Source of the DNA: Sphingobacteriia bacterium 24-36-13
GTDB taxonomy: Bacteria; Bacteroidota; Bacteroidia; Chitinophagales; Chitinophagaceae
Direction: 5' to 3'
DNA: 64,000 nucleotides
Assembly (NCBI GenBank): GCA_002281875.1
Contig: NCHN01000002.1
Coordinates: forward strand, 62,001 to 126,000
The notes beneath the pieces were generated by a model. The model was not told the DNA's origin and made no database searches. It saw only the letters and a program-made list of their open reading frames with translations. Below, piece after piece: positions 15,861 to 23,477 of this stretch. The position numbers and the translations under genes are program-made. Position 1 is the first letter of the stretch, and each line of letters opens with the position of its first letter.

Positions 15861-16439
15861 TTAATTTAATTCTTCTTTTACCGTACCGCAGGTAGGCATA
15901 GATTTTCCTAAATAAGGATTTTCGATGTCTTTAGTCTCGCTCAACCAATTAGCCCCTTTATTTTTATTGTACATAGGGCAATGGTCAACATACAATTTCT
16001 GTCCTGCACCAACTACTTTGACCAGTTCGTACGTTTCCTGACTTAATGTTTCAAAGTGCTCACGCTGATGTTCGATGTTACCTGCATTGGCCCCGATATG
16101 CTCTGCATGTTCTTTGGCATCATCTACTATATCATTATAGACTTTGGCCTGGTCAGCGGTTAAAGAAGCTTTATCAAAACTGTCAAATGCTTTTACCATT
16201 TCATTTCCGGCATCGGCAGCATCTTTATCGTTATCTTTTGTTAAAGCGTTTTTGATTTTCAAATAACTGTTTAATAAGTCTTTTATTGATGACCCTGTTT
16301 CTACAGATCCATCCTTTGTATCTAATCCCTCTGCCGTTGCAGGGGTAGTATTGTCAGCCGTTTGGTTTTTAGGTGTACCATTATTGCAGGCAGCGAAAAA
16401 CATCGTAGAAAGAACTATGCTAAAAATTAGTGTTTTCAT
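15861..16439 (-). CDS. DUF3347 lipoprotein
   Basis: A 192-residue lipoprotein with lipobox FFAAC (C18) and a DUF3347 domain (about 50-190): helical LLNSYLKIKNALTKDND, the H-rich EHAEHIGANAGNIEHQREHF, then VDHCPMYNKNKGANWLS and the closing IENPYLGKSMPTCGTVKEEL. The CPM...C pair and the histidines suit copper binding in the periplasm. It is one of two DUF3347 proteins in tandem, and lies eight bases upstream of the heme-binding gene. DUF3347 is also found on CusB-type adaptor proteins, which fits copper handling. Confidence 0.85.
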   Translation of the reverse strand: MKTLIFSIVLSTMFFAACNNGTPKNQTADNTTPATAEGLDTKDGSVETGSSIKDLLNSYLKIKNALTKDNDKDAADAGNEMVKAFDSFDKASLTADQAKVYNDIVDDAKEHAEHIGANAGNIEHQREHFETLSQETYELVKVVGAGQKLYVDHCPMYNKNKGANWLSETKDIENPYLGKSMPTCGTVKEELN

Positions 16440-16608
16440 TATTTTAATTTTAAACTGTGAATTGAGAAGTGTTAAATTACCGGCAGCATTTTTTTATAAA
16501 AATGCTCTTAAAAATCCTTTTAAGGACTGCGATTATCTTAGCCATAATTGAAAAATTAAAGTGTAAAAACCATAGTCGCAGAACAACTATGGCACAAACA
16601 AATTACTG

Positions 16609-17088
16609 TTACTTTAAAGTTTCAACGACTTTCCCGCAGGTAAGCATGGAGCTACCGAAATAAGGATTTTTAATTGCTGTGCTGCTGCTGAGCCAGCTTG
16701 CCTTTTTCATGGGACAATAAGCCTTGTAGATAGGCTCTGTACTAAGCTCTGTTGTTTTGGCCAAAGCAAACATATGGTCTGAGAAACCGGTAAAATATTC
16801 CCGCTGTTTTTTGATGTCTTTTGTTTTTACAATATCACCTGCATCTTTTAACAAAGCGGTACGGCTTGCTTCGGGAAGGATTTTGTCGTCAATCGAGTTA
16901 GCAGTTTTTACAAACTCAGAAGCCTTTGCTGCCGCTGTACTGGCATTGCCGCTCACTAAAGCATCCTTAATAGCATAGTATTGAGTGAGTAATTGAGAGG
17001 ACTGGGTATTATTTGTATTGTTTTGGGCAAAGCTATATTGACCAAATGCAGTTGCTATGAAAGCAACTAAGAAAAATATCTTTTTCAT
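16609..17088 (-). CDS. DUF3347 periplasmic protein
   Basis: A 159-residue protein with a Sec signal peptide (MKKIFFLVAFIATAFGQYSF, cleavage near AQ) and a complete DUF3347 domain: LLTQYYAIKDALVSGN at the start, AYCPMKKASWLSS and AIKNPYFGSSMLTCGKVVETL at the end. It is a soluble counterpart of the lipoprotein at 15861-16439; both share the CPM and TCG cysteines. The 169-nt gap to its neighbour has no gene. It is likely a periplasmic copper-binding protein. Confidence 0.85.
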   Translation of the reverse strand: MKKIFFLVAFIATAFGQYSFAQNNTNNTQSSQLLTQYYAIKDALVSGNASTAAAKASEFVKTANSIDDKILPEASRTALLKDAGDIVKTKDIKKQREYFTGFSDHMFALAKTTELSTEPIYKAYCPMKKASWLSSSTAIKNPYFGSSMLTCGKVVETLK

Positions 17089-17169
17089 CTTTATTGATTT
17101 TAATGTTTTAAGCTAAATAATTACGGGCATGGATGTGCAACACCCATACCACAGGCAAAAAACATTAAA

Positions 17170-17643
17170 TCAAATCTGGAAACTCTGAATAGCTACTCGT
17201 ATGTCCGATATAGGTGGATGATGGGTTCGGACAAAAAATTTATTGTTGGGTATATGCGAATTTGATGCAAAAACATCAAAACGATAAAAAGAGGAAACAA
17301 ATGCTGTGAAGAATACAGGGTGGATACTAAAATCGAAAGATTGCGGTGTTAGCTTATCAACCTTTGCAAATTTTGCTGCCTCGTCTGTGCAACAGTTGTC
17401 TTTAGTCTTTTTCGATGAATGGTGATCCTTAGCCAAACCATTCTGTTCGTCATGTAAATGTGCTTTAGAGTGCTGATGAGCAGGCGCATCCTTATGAGCC
17501 AAGACGGTTTTTTCTTCCTGATGATGTGAACCATTAAAACCCATATCTAACCCAACAGAGCAAGCAAAACCTACAACCGTATTTAAAGAAAATACGATCA
17601 ATAGAAAAACTGCTTTTAGTTGTATGGATGGGTTTTTTTTCAT
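17170..17643 (-). CDS. HYC_CC_PP family His/Cys-rich protein
   Basis: A 157-residue exported protein: hydrophobic N-terminus (about 10-30) with FACSVG, a His-rich stretch (SHHQEEK, HKDAPAHQHSKAHLHDE, DHHSSKK), a vicinal NCC at about 85-87, and a C-terminal THHPPISDIRV. These are the features behind the HYC_CC_PP family name, small Bacteroidota proteins seen near copper genes. The His runs and the CC suggest copper or zinc binding at the envelope. It is read in the same direction as the other copper genes; no enzymatic domain is present. Confidence 0.75.
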   Translation of the reverse strand: MKKNPSIQLKAVFLLIVFSLNTVVGFACSVGLDMGFNGSHHQEEKTVLAHKDAPAHQHSKAHLHDEQNGLAKDHHSSKKTKDNCCTDEAAKFAKVDKLTPQSFDFSIHPVFFTAFVSSFYRFDVFASNSHIPNNKFFVRTHHPPISDIRVAIQSFQI

Positions 17644-17752
17644 TAATCAATACAAAAATAAAACTATTTATACAAATACCTGCATCTTTAGCAACAAAGG
17701 TACTTTTTTAAGTAGTCAGGAACTTACACAATTACGGCAAATTGTTATATAA

Positions 17753-17780
17753 TTCCTGCCTGGAGTCTTCCAGGCAGGAA
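17753..17780 (-). terminator. Hairpin downstream of the Csp gene
   Basis: An 11-bp perfect stem, TTCCTGCCTGG (17753-17763) and CCAGGCAGGAA (17770-17780), with a 6-nt loop lies eight bases beyond the end of the leftward four-helix copper protein gene. There is no long T-run, so it may be a weak terminator or an mRNA-stabilizing 3' hairpin separating it from the next copper gene. Confidence 0.6.
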
Positions 17781-17787
17781 AATTAAA

Positions 17788-18132
17788 TTAAGCTGCTGTA
17801 GCCATTTGTTCACAGGCGGCAGCACATTTGCGGCAAGCTTCTGCACATTCTTTGCAATGCTCCATACCCATTTGCGCATGTTTTTCGCATTCTTCGGCGC
17901 AGGCATTACAGACATCTGCACAAACCCGGCAAAGATGATTACTGTACTCACTCCCTAAACTCATTACCTCTGCTGCTGAACGGCAGATTGCTGCGCATTC
18001 CAGATCAAGTTGAATACATTTCGATAGCATTTTTACGTCTTCTTCTTTAAGACATTCGGTAGCACAATGGCTACAAGTTACTGCACATGCTACACAGACA
18101 TCGATGCAATCTTTGAATTGTTGATGTGACAT
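17788..18132 (-). CDS. Four-helix-bundle copper-storage protein (Csp type)
   Basis: A 114-residue, Cys-rich, all-helical protein with repeated CxxxC spacing (DVCVACAVTCSHCATEC, LDLECAAICRSA, CRVCADVCNACAEECEKH, CKECAEACRKCAAACEQ). This is the pattern of Csp/DUF326 proteins, which store many Cu(I) ions inside a four-helix bundle. There is no signal peptide, so it resembles cytosolic Csp3. It lies within the copper locus and would buffer cytosolic Cu(I) before export by the P-type ATPase. Confidence 0.9.
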   Translation of the reverse strand: MSHQQFKDCIDVCVACAVTCSHCATECLKEEDVKMLSKCIQLDLECAAICRSAAEVMSLGSEYSNHLCRVCADVCNACAEECEKHAQMGMEHCKECAEACRKCAAACEQMATAA

Positions 18133-18169
18133 AATGTTACTTTTTTAGTTAGATGAATTATTGTTATTG

Positions 18170-18784
18170 TTATTTTCCGTCTGATAAAATCCATTGCTGC
18201 AATTCTTTGATCTCTTGATCCTGCGCTTCAATGATATTCTTTGCCATTGTTTTCATGGCATCCTCATGACCGTAGATTAATTCCAGTCTTGCATTTTCAA
18301 TAGCACTTTGATGATGCTGTATCATGAGCATGGCAAAATCATGATCTATGTCTCCATTGATGATCTGGAGGTCAGTAACTTTTCCTGACCTTTCCATATT
18401 AGCCATTTGCTGCATACTGAATTCAGGGACATTTCCGTGTGGGGAATGGGAATTTAAGAAAGTGGTTAACTGTTCGATTTCTGCTGTTTGAGCGTCAATA
18501 ATCATTTGTGCCATTTCCTTCATTTGTGCATCATCGCCACTTTTCAGTTCGGCATTAGACATGTCTATAGCTCCCTGGTGATGCATTCGCATCATCATCG
18601 CAAAATCATTATCAGGGTCATTTGTTTTTTGCATACCCATCATTGTATCCATCATATTATGCATAATGGACATCATCTGGTTATCATCATGTTTTTGGAT
18701 TTTGATGGTATCATCATCTTTACTGCAAGAAGCAACTGAAATTGTAAAGAGAGAGATTGCTAAAAGTTTAATTGTATTTTTCAT
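18170..18784 (-). CDS. DUF305 lipoprotein with two DUF305 repeats
   Basis: A 204-residue lipoprotein with lipobox SVASC (C20) followed by an Asp-rich segment and two tandem DUF305 units. The first has FAMMMRMHHQGAIDMSNAEL, the second FAMLMIQHHQSAIENARLEL; each HHQxAI motif carries the paired histidines. A Met-rich stretch (MMSIMHNMMDTMMGMQ) precedes unit 1 and suits Cu(I) binding. It is the second DUF305 gene in the copper locus, the other being a membrane protein at 9561-10055. Confidence 0.88.
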   Translation of the reverse strand: MKNTIKLLAISLFTISVASCSKDDDTIKIQKHDDNQMMSIMHNMMDTMMGMQKTNDPDNDFAMMMRMHHQGAIDMSNAELKSGDDAQMKEMAQMIIDAQTAEIEQLTTFLNSHSPHGNVPEFSMQQMANMERSGKVTDLQIINGDIDHDFAMLMIQHHQSAIENARLELIYGHEDAMKTMAKNIIEAQDQEIKELQQWILSDGK

Positions 18785-18813
18785 AATTGTAGTGTTTATT
18801 TAATTGTGAATGT

Positions 18814-20169
18814 TTACATATTCATTTTCATCAATGAAGGATATATTCTTAGGAAAACTTGTCCTGACATAGGATTTTTGCCATACAAATTGTCTAAACG
18901 GTTATCAGCATAGTAACCGATTAACTGGCCGCCTCCAGCTACACGGAACTTACCGATGGAAAACAGATCATAATTCAGTCCAAGTGTCAATGCGTTTACC
19001 GGAAATACAGAACGATCACCATACGTTACCGGGTTTAAATCCAACTCTTCAGCAGATTTTTGTGTCCATTCATAACGAGTATAAAGTGCCAGGCGTTGTA
19101 AACGCAAAGTAGCTTCAAGAAGTGCTGCATTTTCTCCATCAGCCCCCTTACTTTTATTTAATCCCCAAAGAGCCGTTGCGTTCAGCGATTTTTCTTCCCC
19201 AAATGACAGGCTATAAATAGCGGATGCTGTTGTACGGGTGATATCCTCCTCTGAGTGCAGGGCTTCCGGACTTTTGATCCAGCCTTGCGATACCTGAAGA
19301 GACCAGTTTTTAGATGGATTAAAAGATAACCGGCCACTGTAGGAATCAAACCGGGGCTTATCAAAATTATAACGGTTTTCATTGGGTTCCCTGCCGGTAA
19401 ATGATGATGCTTCAATCTTGAACTTATCATACCTATAGCCAATAGTTGCTACGCCAAACGTAATATGTGTTCCGTCGTTCCAGTGATGGCTTATTGGCGC
19501 ATCCGGGTTAGACAGGGCCGAAGGGCGGTGCATAAATGCCACTGATCCCAAAGCAGGTTCTCCCGGATAGCCGACATAGATAGACAGATCTGATTGTTTG
19601 GAAAAGGCATAAGTATAACCAACTGAAAGTTCAGAAAACAAGTCATGCGGATGCTGATGATCTACTAAAGGCTCGTTTTGCCAGCTTTCCCCTGATTGGA
19701 ACAGCAGAGGATATCCGCCTCCACCTTCGGTTAACCGGTCTAAAGAAAGCATCGCACTGAAATGGAATAACCCTTTTTGTCCAACTTTTCGTTGACCCAT
19801 TGCCATAAACCAGTTAGGCGCATCAAAGGCTTCATCGCCACGTGAGCCTTTGTTTCCTAAATCCTGCTTGGTATATCTGGGAGCAATATTACCATGAAAC
19901 ATGTACATCCATTTTTTGGAATGTACCATAATGCCATACATGGGTGATGCGTCCGGGAGCCATGCTGTTCCTGAACCATTTCGGCTCATAGGAAGGTTTA
20001 AAGAATAAGAATGACTCATTGGGGGTATATCTATGCCCATCATAGATGAATCCTGCATCATTCTCTTATTTTTAGTGCTATCTGTCATTCCTGGCATATG
20101 ATGCTGAGCCCGGACCATAAGTGCATTACATATTAGCAATGTCACTATGACAACGAATTGTATTCTCAT
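18814..20169 (-). CDS. Outer-membrane barrel protein of the copper locus
   Basis: A 451-residue protein with a Sec signal peptide (about 1-21), a His/Met-rich mature N-terminus (QHHMPGMTDSTKNKRMMQDSSMMG) and a long region of alternating strands typical of an outer-membrane barrel. Segments such as WMYMFHGNIAPRYTKQDLG, DHQHPHDLFSELSVGYTYAF and SHHWNDGTHITFGV bear histidines placed for metal contact. Similar proteins occur near copper oxidases in Bacteroidota and are left as uncharacterized. It might release or sense copper at the outer membrane; function is inferred from context. Confidence 0.7.
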   Translation of the reverse strand: MRIQFVVIVTLLICNALMVRAQHHMPGMTDSTKNKRMMQDSSMMGIDIPPMSHSYSLNLPMSRNGSGTAWLPDASPMYGIMVHSKKWMYMFHGNIAPRYTKQDLGNKGSRGDEAFDAPNWFMAMGQRKVGQKGLFHFSAMLSLDRLTEGGGGYPLLFQSGESWQNEPLVDHQHPHDLFSELSVGYTYAFSKQSDLSIYVGYPGEPALGSVAFMHRPSALSNPDAPISHHWNDGTHITFGVATIGYRYDKFKIEASSFTGREPNENRYNFDKPRFDSYSGRLSFNPSKNWSLQVSQGWIKSPEALHSEEDITRTTASAIYSLSFGEEKSLNATALWGLNKSKGADGENAALLEATLRLQRLALYTRYEWTQKSAEELDLNPVTYGDRSVFPVNALTLGLNYDLFSIGKFRVAGGGQLIGYYADNRLDNLYGKNPMSGQVFLRIYPSLMKMNM

Positions 20170-20331
20170 AGAAATGTATTTGTGTTACACATTATCTTGA
20201 TTTTCCAACTCACAACAAACATGTGCCGTGGTAATAAAGATTCGCGTAGGATGTAAAACGATTATTAAATTCAAGCTCTTTGGGGCAATAGGAATTCATT
20301 GCTGAAAGAGGTTACAGCATTATGGCTTGAA

Positions 20332-20757
20332 TCATATAAGAAGGGAACGAAATTTAATGGAAATATCTTTACCTGAAATTCCAGGGGGACCATGAATTTC
20401 AGGCCACGATTCTTCTAATGATATGTATTTATAATATGCAGCAAACTGGTAATTCGAATAGGTAAGTAACTCAGGAACAGCAGGAATTTTAATATCAAAG
20501 TTTACTTTAATATTTTCGGTAACTACATAATTTCCATGCTTATTACAACAGGAACAGTCCTTATCTCCATCGCAATCCTTGTCTTTGTCATTGTGAGCAC
20601 TTTTTTCATTGTCTTTATGAGGCTGATCGTGATGCGCTATTTGAACCTTACCAAGTAAATAATCACCTGCACAATGAACAATACACACAAACATACCTGT
20701 TGCTATCAACAGATAAAGTGCGGCAATACTCACTATGGCTGTATTTCTCAATTGCAT
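20332..20757 (-). CDS. Second HYC_CC_PP-like His/Cys-rich envelope protein
   Basis: A 141-residue protein with an N-terminal membrane segment (about 8-28) ending in CIVHCAG, a His/Asp/Lys-rich linker (HHDQPHKDNEKSAHNDKDKD), the cluster DKDCSCCNKHG and a C-terminal HGPPG. The order HxC, CC, PP matches the HYC_CC_PP family, like the 157-residue protein at 17170-17643. It is the first gene of the leftward copper locus; 160 nt without a gene separate it from the outer-membrane protein gene. Confidence 0.68.
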   Translation of the reverse strand: MQLRNTAIVSIAALYLLIATGMFVCIVHCAGDYLLGKVQIAHHDQPHKDNEKSAHNDKDKDCDGDKDCSCCNKHGNYVVTENIKVNFDIKIPAVPELLTYSNYQFAAYYKYISLEESWPEIHGPPGISGKDISIKFRSLLI

Positions 20758-20933
20758 CTTGGTGGATCATTAAGACTACAGTTCTTAAAGATATTTGTTC
20801 ATGTTTTCTAATCTTCAATAATTATGCCCTTATAACAGACTGAACCACACCAATTCAGACATCAGCTAATTCTTCCTTTCACAGCTATATATAGGGATTT
20901 AAAGAGTTTATCGCATTAATTATATGCAAAGTT

Positions 20934-21040
20934 AGGCACAGGGCTGCTGGAGCGCCCAAAAACTTCCGGCATAAACACATGCCCCTCGCACATATCCCTC
21001 ATTTATTCCTTTGCTTTTTGGACTTGATTGCCCTGTGCCT
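20934..21040. repeat. Long-range inverted repeat upstream of the radC-like gene
   Basis: Outer arms AGGCACAGGGC (20934-20944) and GCCCTGTGCCT (21030-21040) are perfectly complementary over 11 bp. Inner CCAAAAA (about 20956-20962) and TTTTTGG (about 21015-21021) extend the fold. It fills most of the 328-nt gap between the copper locus and radC and ends 45 nt before the radC ATG. It could be a structured leader, a small RNA or a DNA element for processing of the mobile element. Confidence 0.65.
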
Positions 21041-21085
21041 GAAAACGCACCATAATTAATTTTTAAACTTTTAAATGATTGAATT

Positions 21086-21556
21086 ATGGAAAGCGTAATG
21101 AGTGTTTCAGAAATGTACAATGTTGCAGAAATTGAACTGGTTTACAAAACTAAAATTAAAGCATCGCAACGTCCCAAAGTAACATCTTCCAAAGAAGTAT
21201 ATAATGTTTTGCTGCAAAGCTGGGATGAAAATAAAATCGAATTTGTGGAGCAGTTTAAAATATTGCTATTAAACAGATGTGGAAGAATTTTAGGCATAGT
21301 TGAGGTTTCAACCGGTGGCATCGCAGGGACTGTTGCTGACCCGAAAGTGATTTTCTCAGCGGCCTTAAAAGCGAATGCAAGTTCTCTGATCCTGGCACAT
21401 AATCATCCTTCTGGAAATATCAAACCAAGTGAAGCTGATAAGTACTTGACCAGAAAGATAAAGGAAGTAGGCAAGCTACTGGACATTTCGGTACTTGATC
21501 ATATCATTGTAACTACAGAAGGATATTGCTCATTAGCAGATGAAGGGGAGATGTAA
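21086..21556 (+). CDS. RadC-like JAB/MPN-domain protein of mobile elements
   Basis: A 156-residue protein with a complete JAMM metal site: HNHPSG at 105-110 (H105, H107, S109) and D118, plus E55 in the preceding strand. It lacks the N-terminal helix-hairpin-helix part of chromosomal RadC, as is usual for the short copies on Bacteroidota conjugative elements. JAMM proteins hydrolyse isopeptide or related bonds. The PRTRC cassette on this same element lacks its usual JAB member, so a functional link is possible but unproven. Confidence 0.9.
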   Translation: MESVMSVSEMYNVAEIELVYKTKIKASQRPKVTSSKEVYNVLLQSWDENKIEFVEQFKILLLNRCGRILGIVEVSTGGIAGTVADPKVIFSAALKANASSLILAHNHPSGNIKPSEADKYLTRKIKEVGKLLDISVLDHIIVTTEGYCSLADEGEM

Positions 21557-21631
21557 ACTCCCTTTTTTCTCAAAATCATTTCTAAAAAAAGAGATTATTC
21601 GTAATTTTATAATAACTAATTTTTTATTGCT

Positions 21632-22168
21632 ATGAAGAATGTACTATTTGTCTTTTTTGCCGCATGTATCCTAATGACAGCTTGCTCCAATGATAATAAA
21701 GATTTAAGCAGAGACGAAGCTATGAATCTCATCAAACAGGAAACCGCATACCCTAAGGTTGTTGAGTATGACCTGTTTTGCGGAGATCCCGAATTTGCAA
21801 AAAAAGTGCTTGATGCCGGCTTGGAAACACAGGGCCTCTTGACTGTGCAACGTACTCAGAAATTAAGTGATGTAGGGAAGCCTATTATCCAGCTTTCTGG
21901 CAAAGCCGAGCCTTATCTATTACCAACTCCCGAAAAGGACAAATCAATAAATATACAAAAGGTGAAATTGGCTGAAGAAGAACTGAAAGAAGTTACCGGT
22001 ATAAAAATGACCGAGGACGGAAAAGGTGCGGTTGCAGAGTACACTACAACATACAAAAACGTTACTCCATTCTCCGCCTTAGTCAATACCGATTTTCAAA
22101 AAGAAAATATCCATCAGGCTACTTTTGCTCTGTATGATGATGGCTGGAGATTGGAAAAAAAACAATGA
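21632..22168 (+). CDS. Lipoprotein of unknown function
   Basis: A 178-residue predicted lipoprotein: signal MKNVLFVFFAACILM and lipobox MTAC with C18, then SNDNKDLSRDEAMNLI. The rest is a mixed helix and strand region (VVEYDLFCGDPEFAKKVLDAG, KGAVAEYTTTYKNVTPFSAL) with no domain I recognize. It lies 75 nt after the radC-like gene in the element backbone and converges with the next gene. It may be an entry-exclusion or envelope protein of the element, but there is no motif evidence. Confidence 0.7.
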   Translation: MKNVLFVFFAACILMTACSNDNKDLSRDEAMNLIKQETAYPKVVEYDLFCGDPEFAKKVLDAGLETQGLLTVQRTQKLSDVGKPIIQLSGKAEPYLLPTPEKDKSINIQKVKLAEEELKEVTGIKMTEDGKGAVAEYTTTYKNVTPFSALVNTDFQKENIHQATFALYDDGWRLEKKQ

Positions 22169-22175
22169 ATTTGAT

Positions 22176-22526
22176 TTATCGATCTCCTGAAATGGTCGCT
22201 TCTTTAAAGCTAATATTTCCCCTATTATTTAGCCCGATCTTAATCTCGTAAAAGACCGGAATTGGACAAACTTTGAAGTCTATATCACATCCTTCTAATT
22301 GGTATAGTTCATCGGATTTTCTGCGATACACGGTTAATTGAAATTTGATACCGGTATCCTGCTGAGTAAAGTAACAGCAGATGCCCGCTATTTTCCTCGC
22401 CCAGATTTTGAAATCCAGTTTAGCATAATACCTTCCTAAAGGTATTTGATCTGTTTGATAAGGATATAGTTTCGGCTCATATCCTTTTACCAATGCCTGG
22501 TTCCAGGACAATACATTACTTTCCAT
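22176..22526 (-). CDS. Conserved-type hypothetical protein of the element
   Basis: A 116-residue soluble protein without signal or membrane segment, rich in beta-type sequence (YYAKLDFKIWARKIAGICCYF, IKFQLTVYRRKSDELY, FYEIKIGLNNRGNISF). No family is recognized. Codon use and length suggest a real gene, and it sits among backbone genes of the element, convergent with the lipoprotein (7-nt gap). Function unknown. Confidence 0.6.
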   Translation of the reverse strand: MESNVLSWNQALVKGYEPKLYPYQTDQIPLGRYYAKLDFKIWARKIAGICCYFTQQDTGIKFQLTVYRRKSDELYQLEGCDIDFKVCPIPVFYEIKIGLNNRGNISFKEATISGDR

Positions 22527-22638
22527 ACGTTCATATCTTCAAGAGGCAACTGCAAAACTGCTCATTTTATTCCCTTATGTTTAACTGAAATAGTACATTT
22601 GTACAAAATATTCTTGAAGCGTTTTTGCTTTAAGTCCG

Positions 22639-22743
22639 GCACTGAAACTTAGGAATTTCACCAACAGCAGGACATAAGTGAAGAACGCTCATGCTATAGC
22701 GTGGGCGCACTTATTGTTGTTGGGTTTCCTAAGACCTCAGTGC
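22639..22743 (+). ncRNA. Large nested hairpin, candidate structured RNA
   Basis: Five stems nest in order: GCACTGA (22639-22645) with TCAGTGC (22737-22743); CTTAGGAA (22648-22655) with TTCCTAAG (22726-22733); CCAACA (22661-22666) with TGTTGG (22718-22723); ATAAGTG (22674-22680) with CACTTAT (22708-22714); and an apical fold around GCTATAGC (22693-22700). All pair perfectly, with small internal loops between them, giving one rod of about 105 nt. Regular internal loops suggest RNA. It lies in the 285-nt gap before the 68-aa gene; the strand is taken as that of the downstream gene. Confidence 0.6.
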
Positions 22744-22748
22744 TGTAA

Positions 22749-22782
22749 GTTGTTGCCTGCGCTTATTTTTGCAGGCGACAAC
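22749..22782 (+). promoter_or_regulatory. Second leader hairpin before the 68-aa gene
   Basis: GTTGTTGCCTGC (22749-22760) pairs with GCAGGCGACAAC (22771-22782) over 12 positions with a single G-T pair and a 10-nt loop. No T-run follows, so it is not a classical terminator. It begins six bases after the large nested hairpin and ends 29 nt before the start of the 68-aa gene, so it could be part of one leader RNA. Confidence 0.6.
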
Positions 22783-22811
22783 GGTCAATGTCTAATCTAA
22801 AATAATATGTT

Positions 22812-23018
22812 ATGACCGCAAACAGCCAATATCCAGGATTTGATTATCCAGCTCAAAATCTATCTAAATTTTTAGGCGTTCTTGATTTCTTTACCATTAT
22901 GCTAAAAGATGGAAGTATTATCCACTTTAAACCAGATGATGCTAATTCTTTTCGCCACTGGCTGCTATTGAATAAAGTGATAGATATGAGAACTGAGAAA
23001 GGTTGGGTCACATCATAA
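22812..23018 (+). CDS. Small element-backbone protein (68 aa), function unknown
   Basis: A 68-residue soluble protein (start MTANSQYPGFDYPAQN, later LDFFTIMLKDGSIIHFKP and a WVTS end). The DGSIIHFKPDD segment resembles the start of a small beta fold. No family is named. Its 5' region carries two strong hairpins, an unusual leader for such a small gene, which suggests RNA-level control. It sits between unknown genes upstream of the primase-like gene. Confidence 0.6.
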   Translation: MTANSQYPGFDYPAQNLSKFLGVLDFFTIMLKDGSIIHFKPDDANSFRHWLLLNKVIDMRTEKGWVTS

Positions 23019-23031
23019 ATAATGATCAATA

Positions 23032-23322
23032 TTATTTTCCACTGCCTAAAGAAGTCAATTTTTCACTAAGCTCTATCAGTCCCGCTTTTTGCAGACAATC
23101 ACCAGCCAACGCTTTCAGCTCTTGTAAGGTTTCCTGAGGAACACTGTTCAACAAGTTCGATGATTTATCATCATTTTCCACTGCCAGTCCACGTTCTATA
23201 ACACTGTTTAGAAGCAATACATTTTTGCGTGAGATTCTTAAATCAATCTTCACTGTTTCGTTCATGCCAGGGATACTCAGAATGGTATCATAAACCTTGG
23301 CCACATCATTTGTTGTTAACAT
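23032..23322 (-). CDS. Hypothetical protein (96 aa)
   Basis: A 96-residue acidic, mostly helical protein (VAKVYDTILSIPGMNETVKID, SVPQETLQELKALAGDCLQKAGL). ATG at 23322 is taken rather than a GTG two codons upstream. It has no signal or membrane segment and no recognized domain. It is read leftward, away from the primase-like gene, with about 155 nt between them, and converges with the 68-aa gene. Function unknown. Confidence 0.6.
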   Translation of the reverse strand: MLTTNDVAKVYDTILSIPGMNETVKIDLRISRKNVLLLNSVIERGLAVENDDKSSNLLNSVPQETLQELKALAGDCLQKAGLIELSEKLTSLGSGK

Positions 23323-23477
23323 AATCACACGTTTTATTTTTTAAAATCTTGAAGTACAAAAATAATAAGTACATCGTTTAACATCCTCATCAAAATATGA
23401 TGAGGATAGGTATAATCCATAACACCTGTTTAACTTTACTTCATCAAACTGAATAGTGAAGTTGAAAATGTGTAGTT

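Noticed and set aside
22639-22743. Retron or CRISPR-like element
   Set aside because: No reverse transcriptase or cas gene is nearby and there is only one copy of the hairpin, so there is no repeat array.
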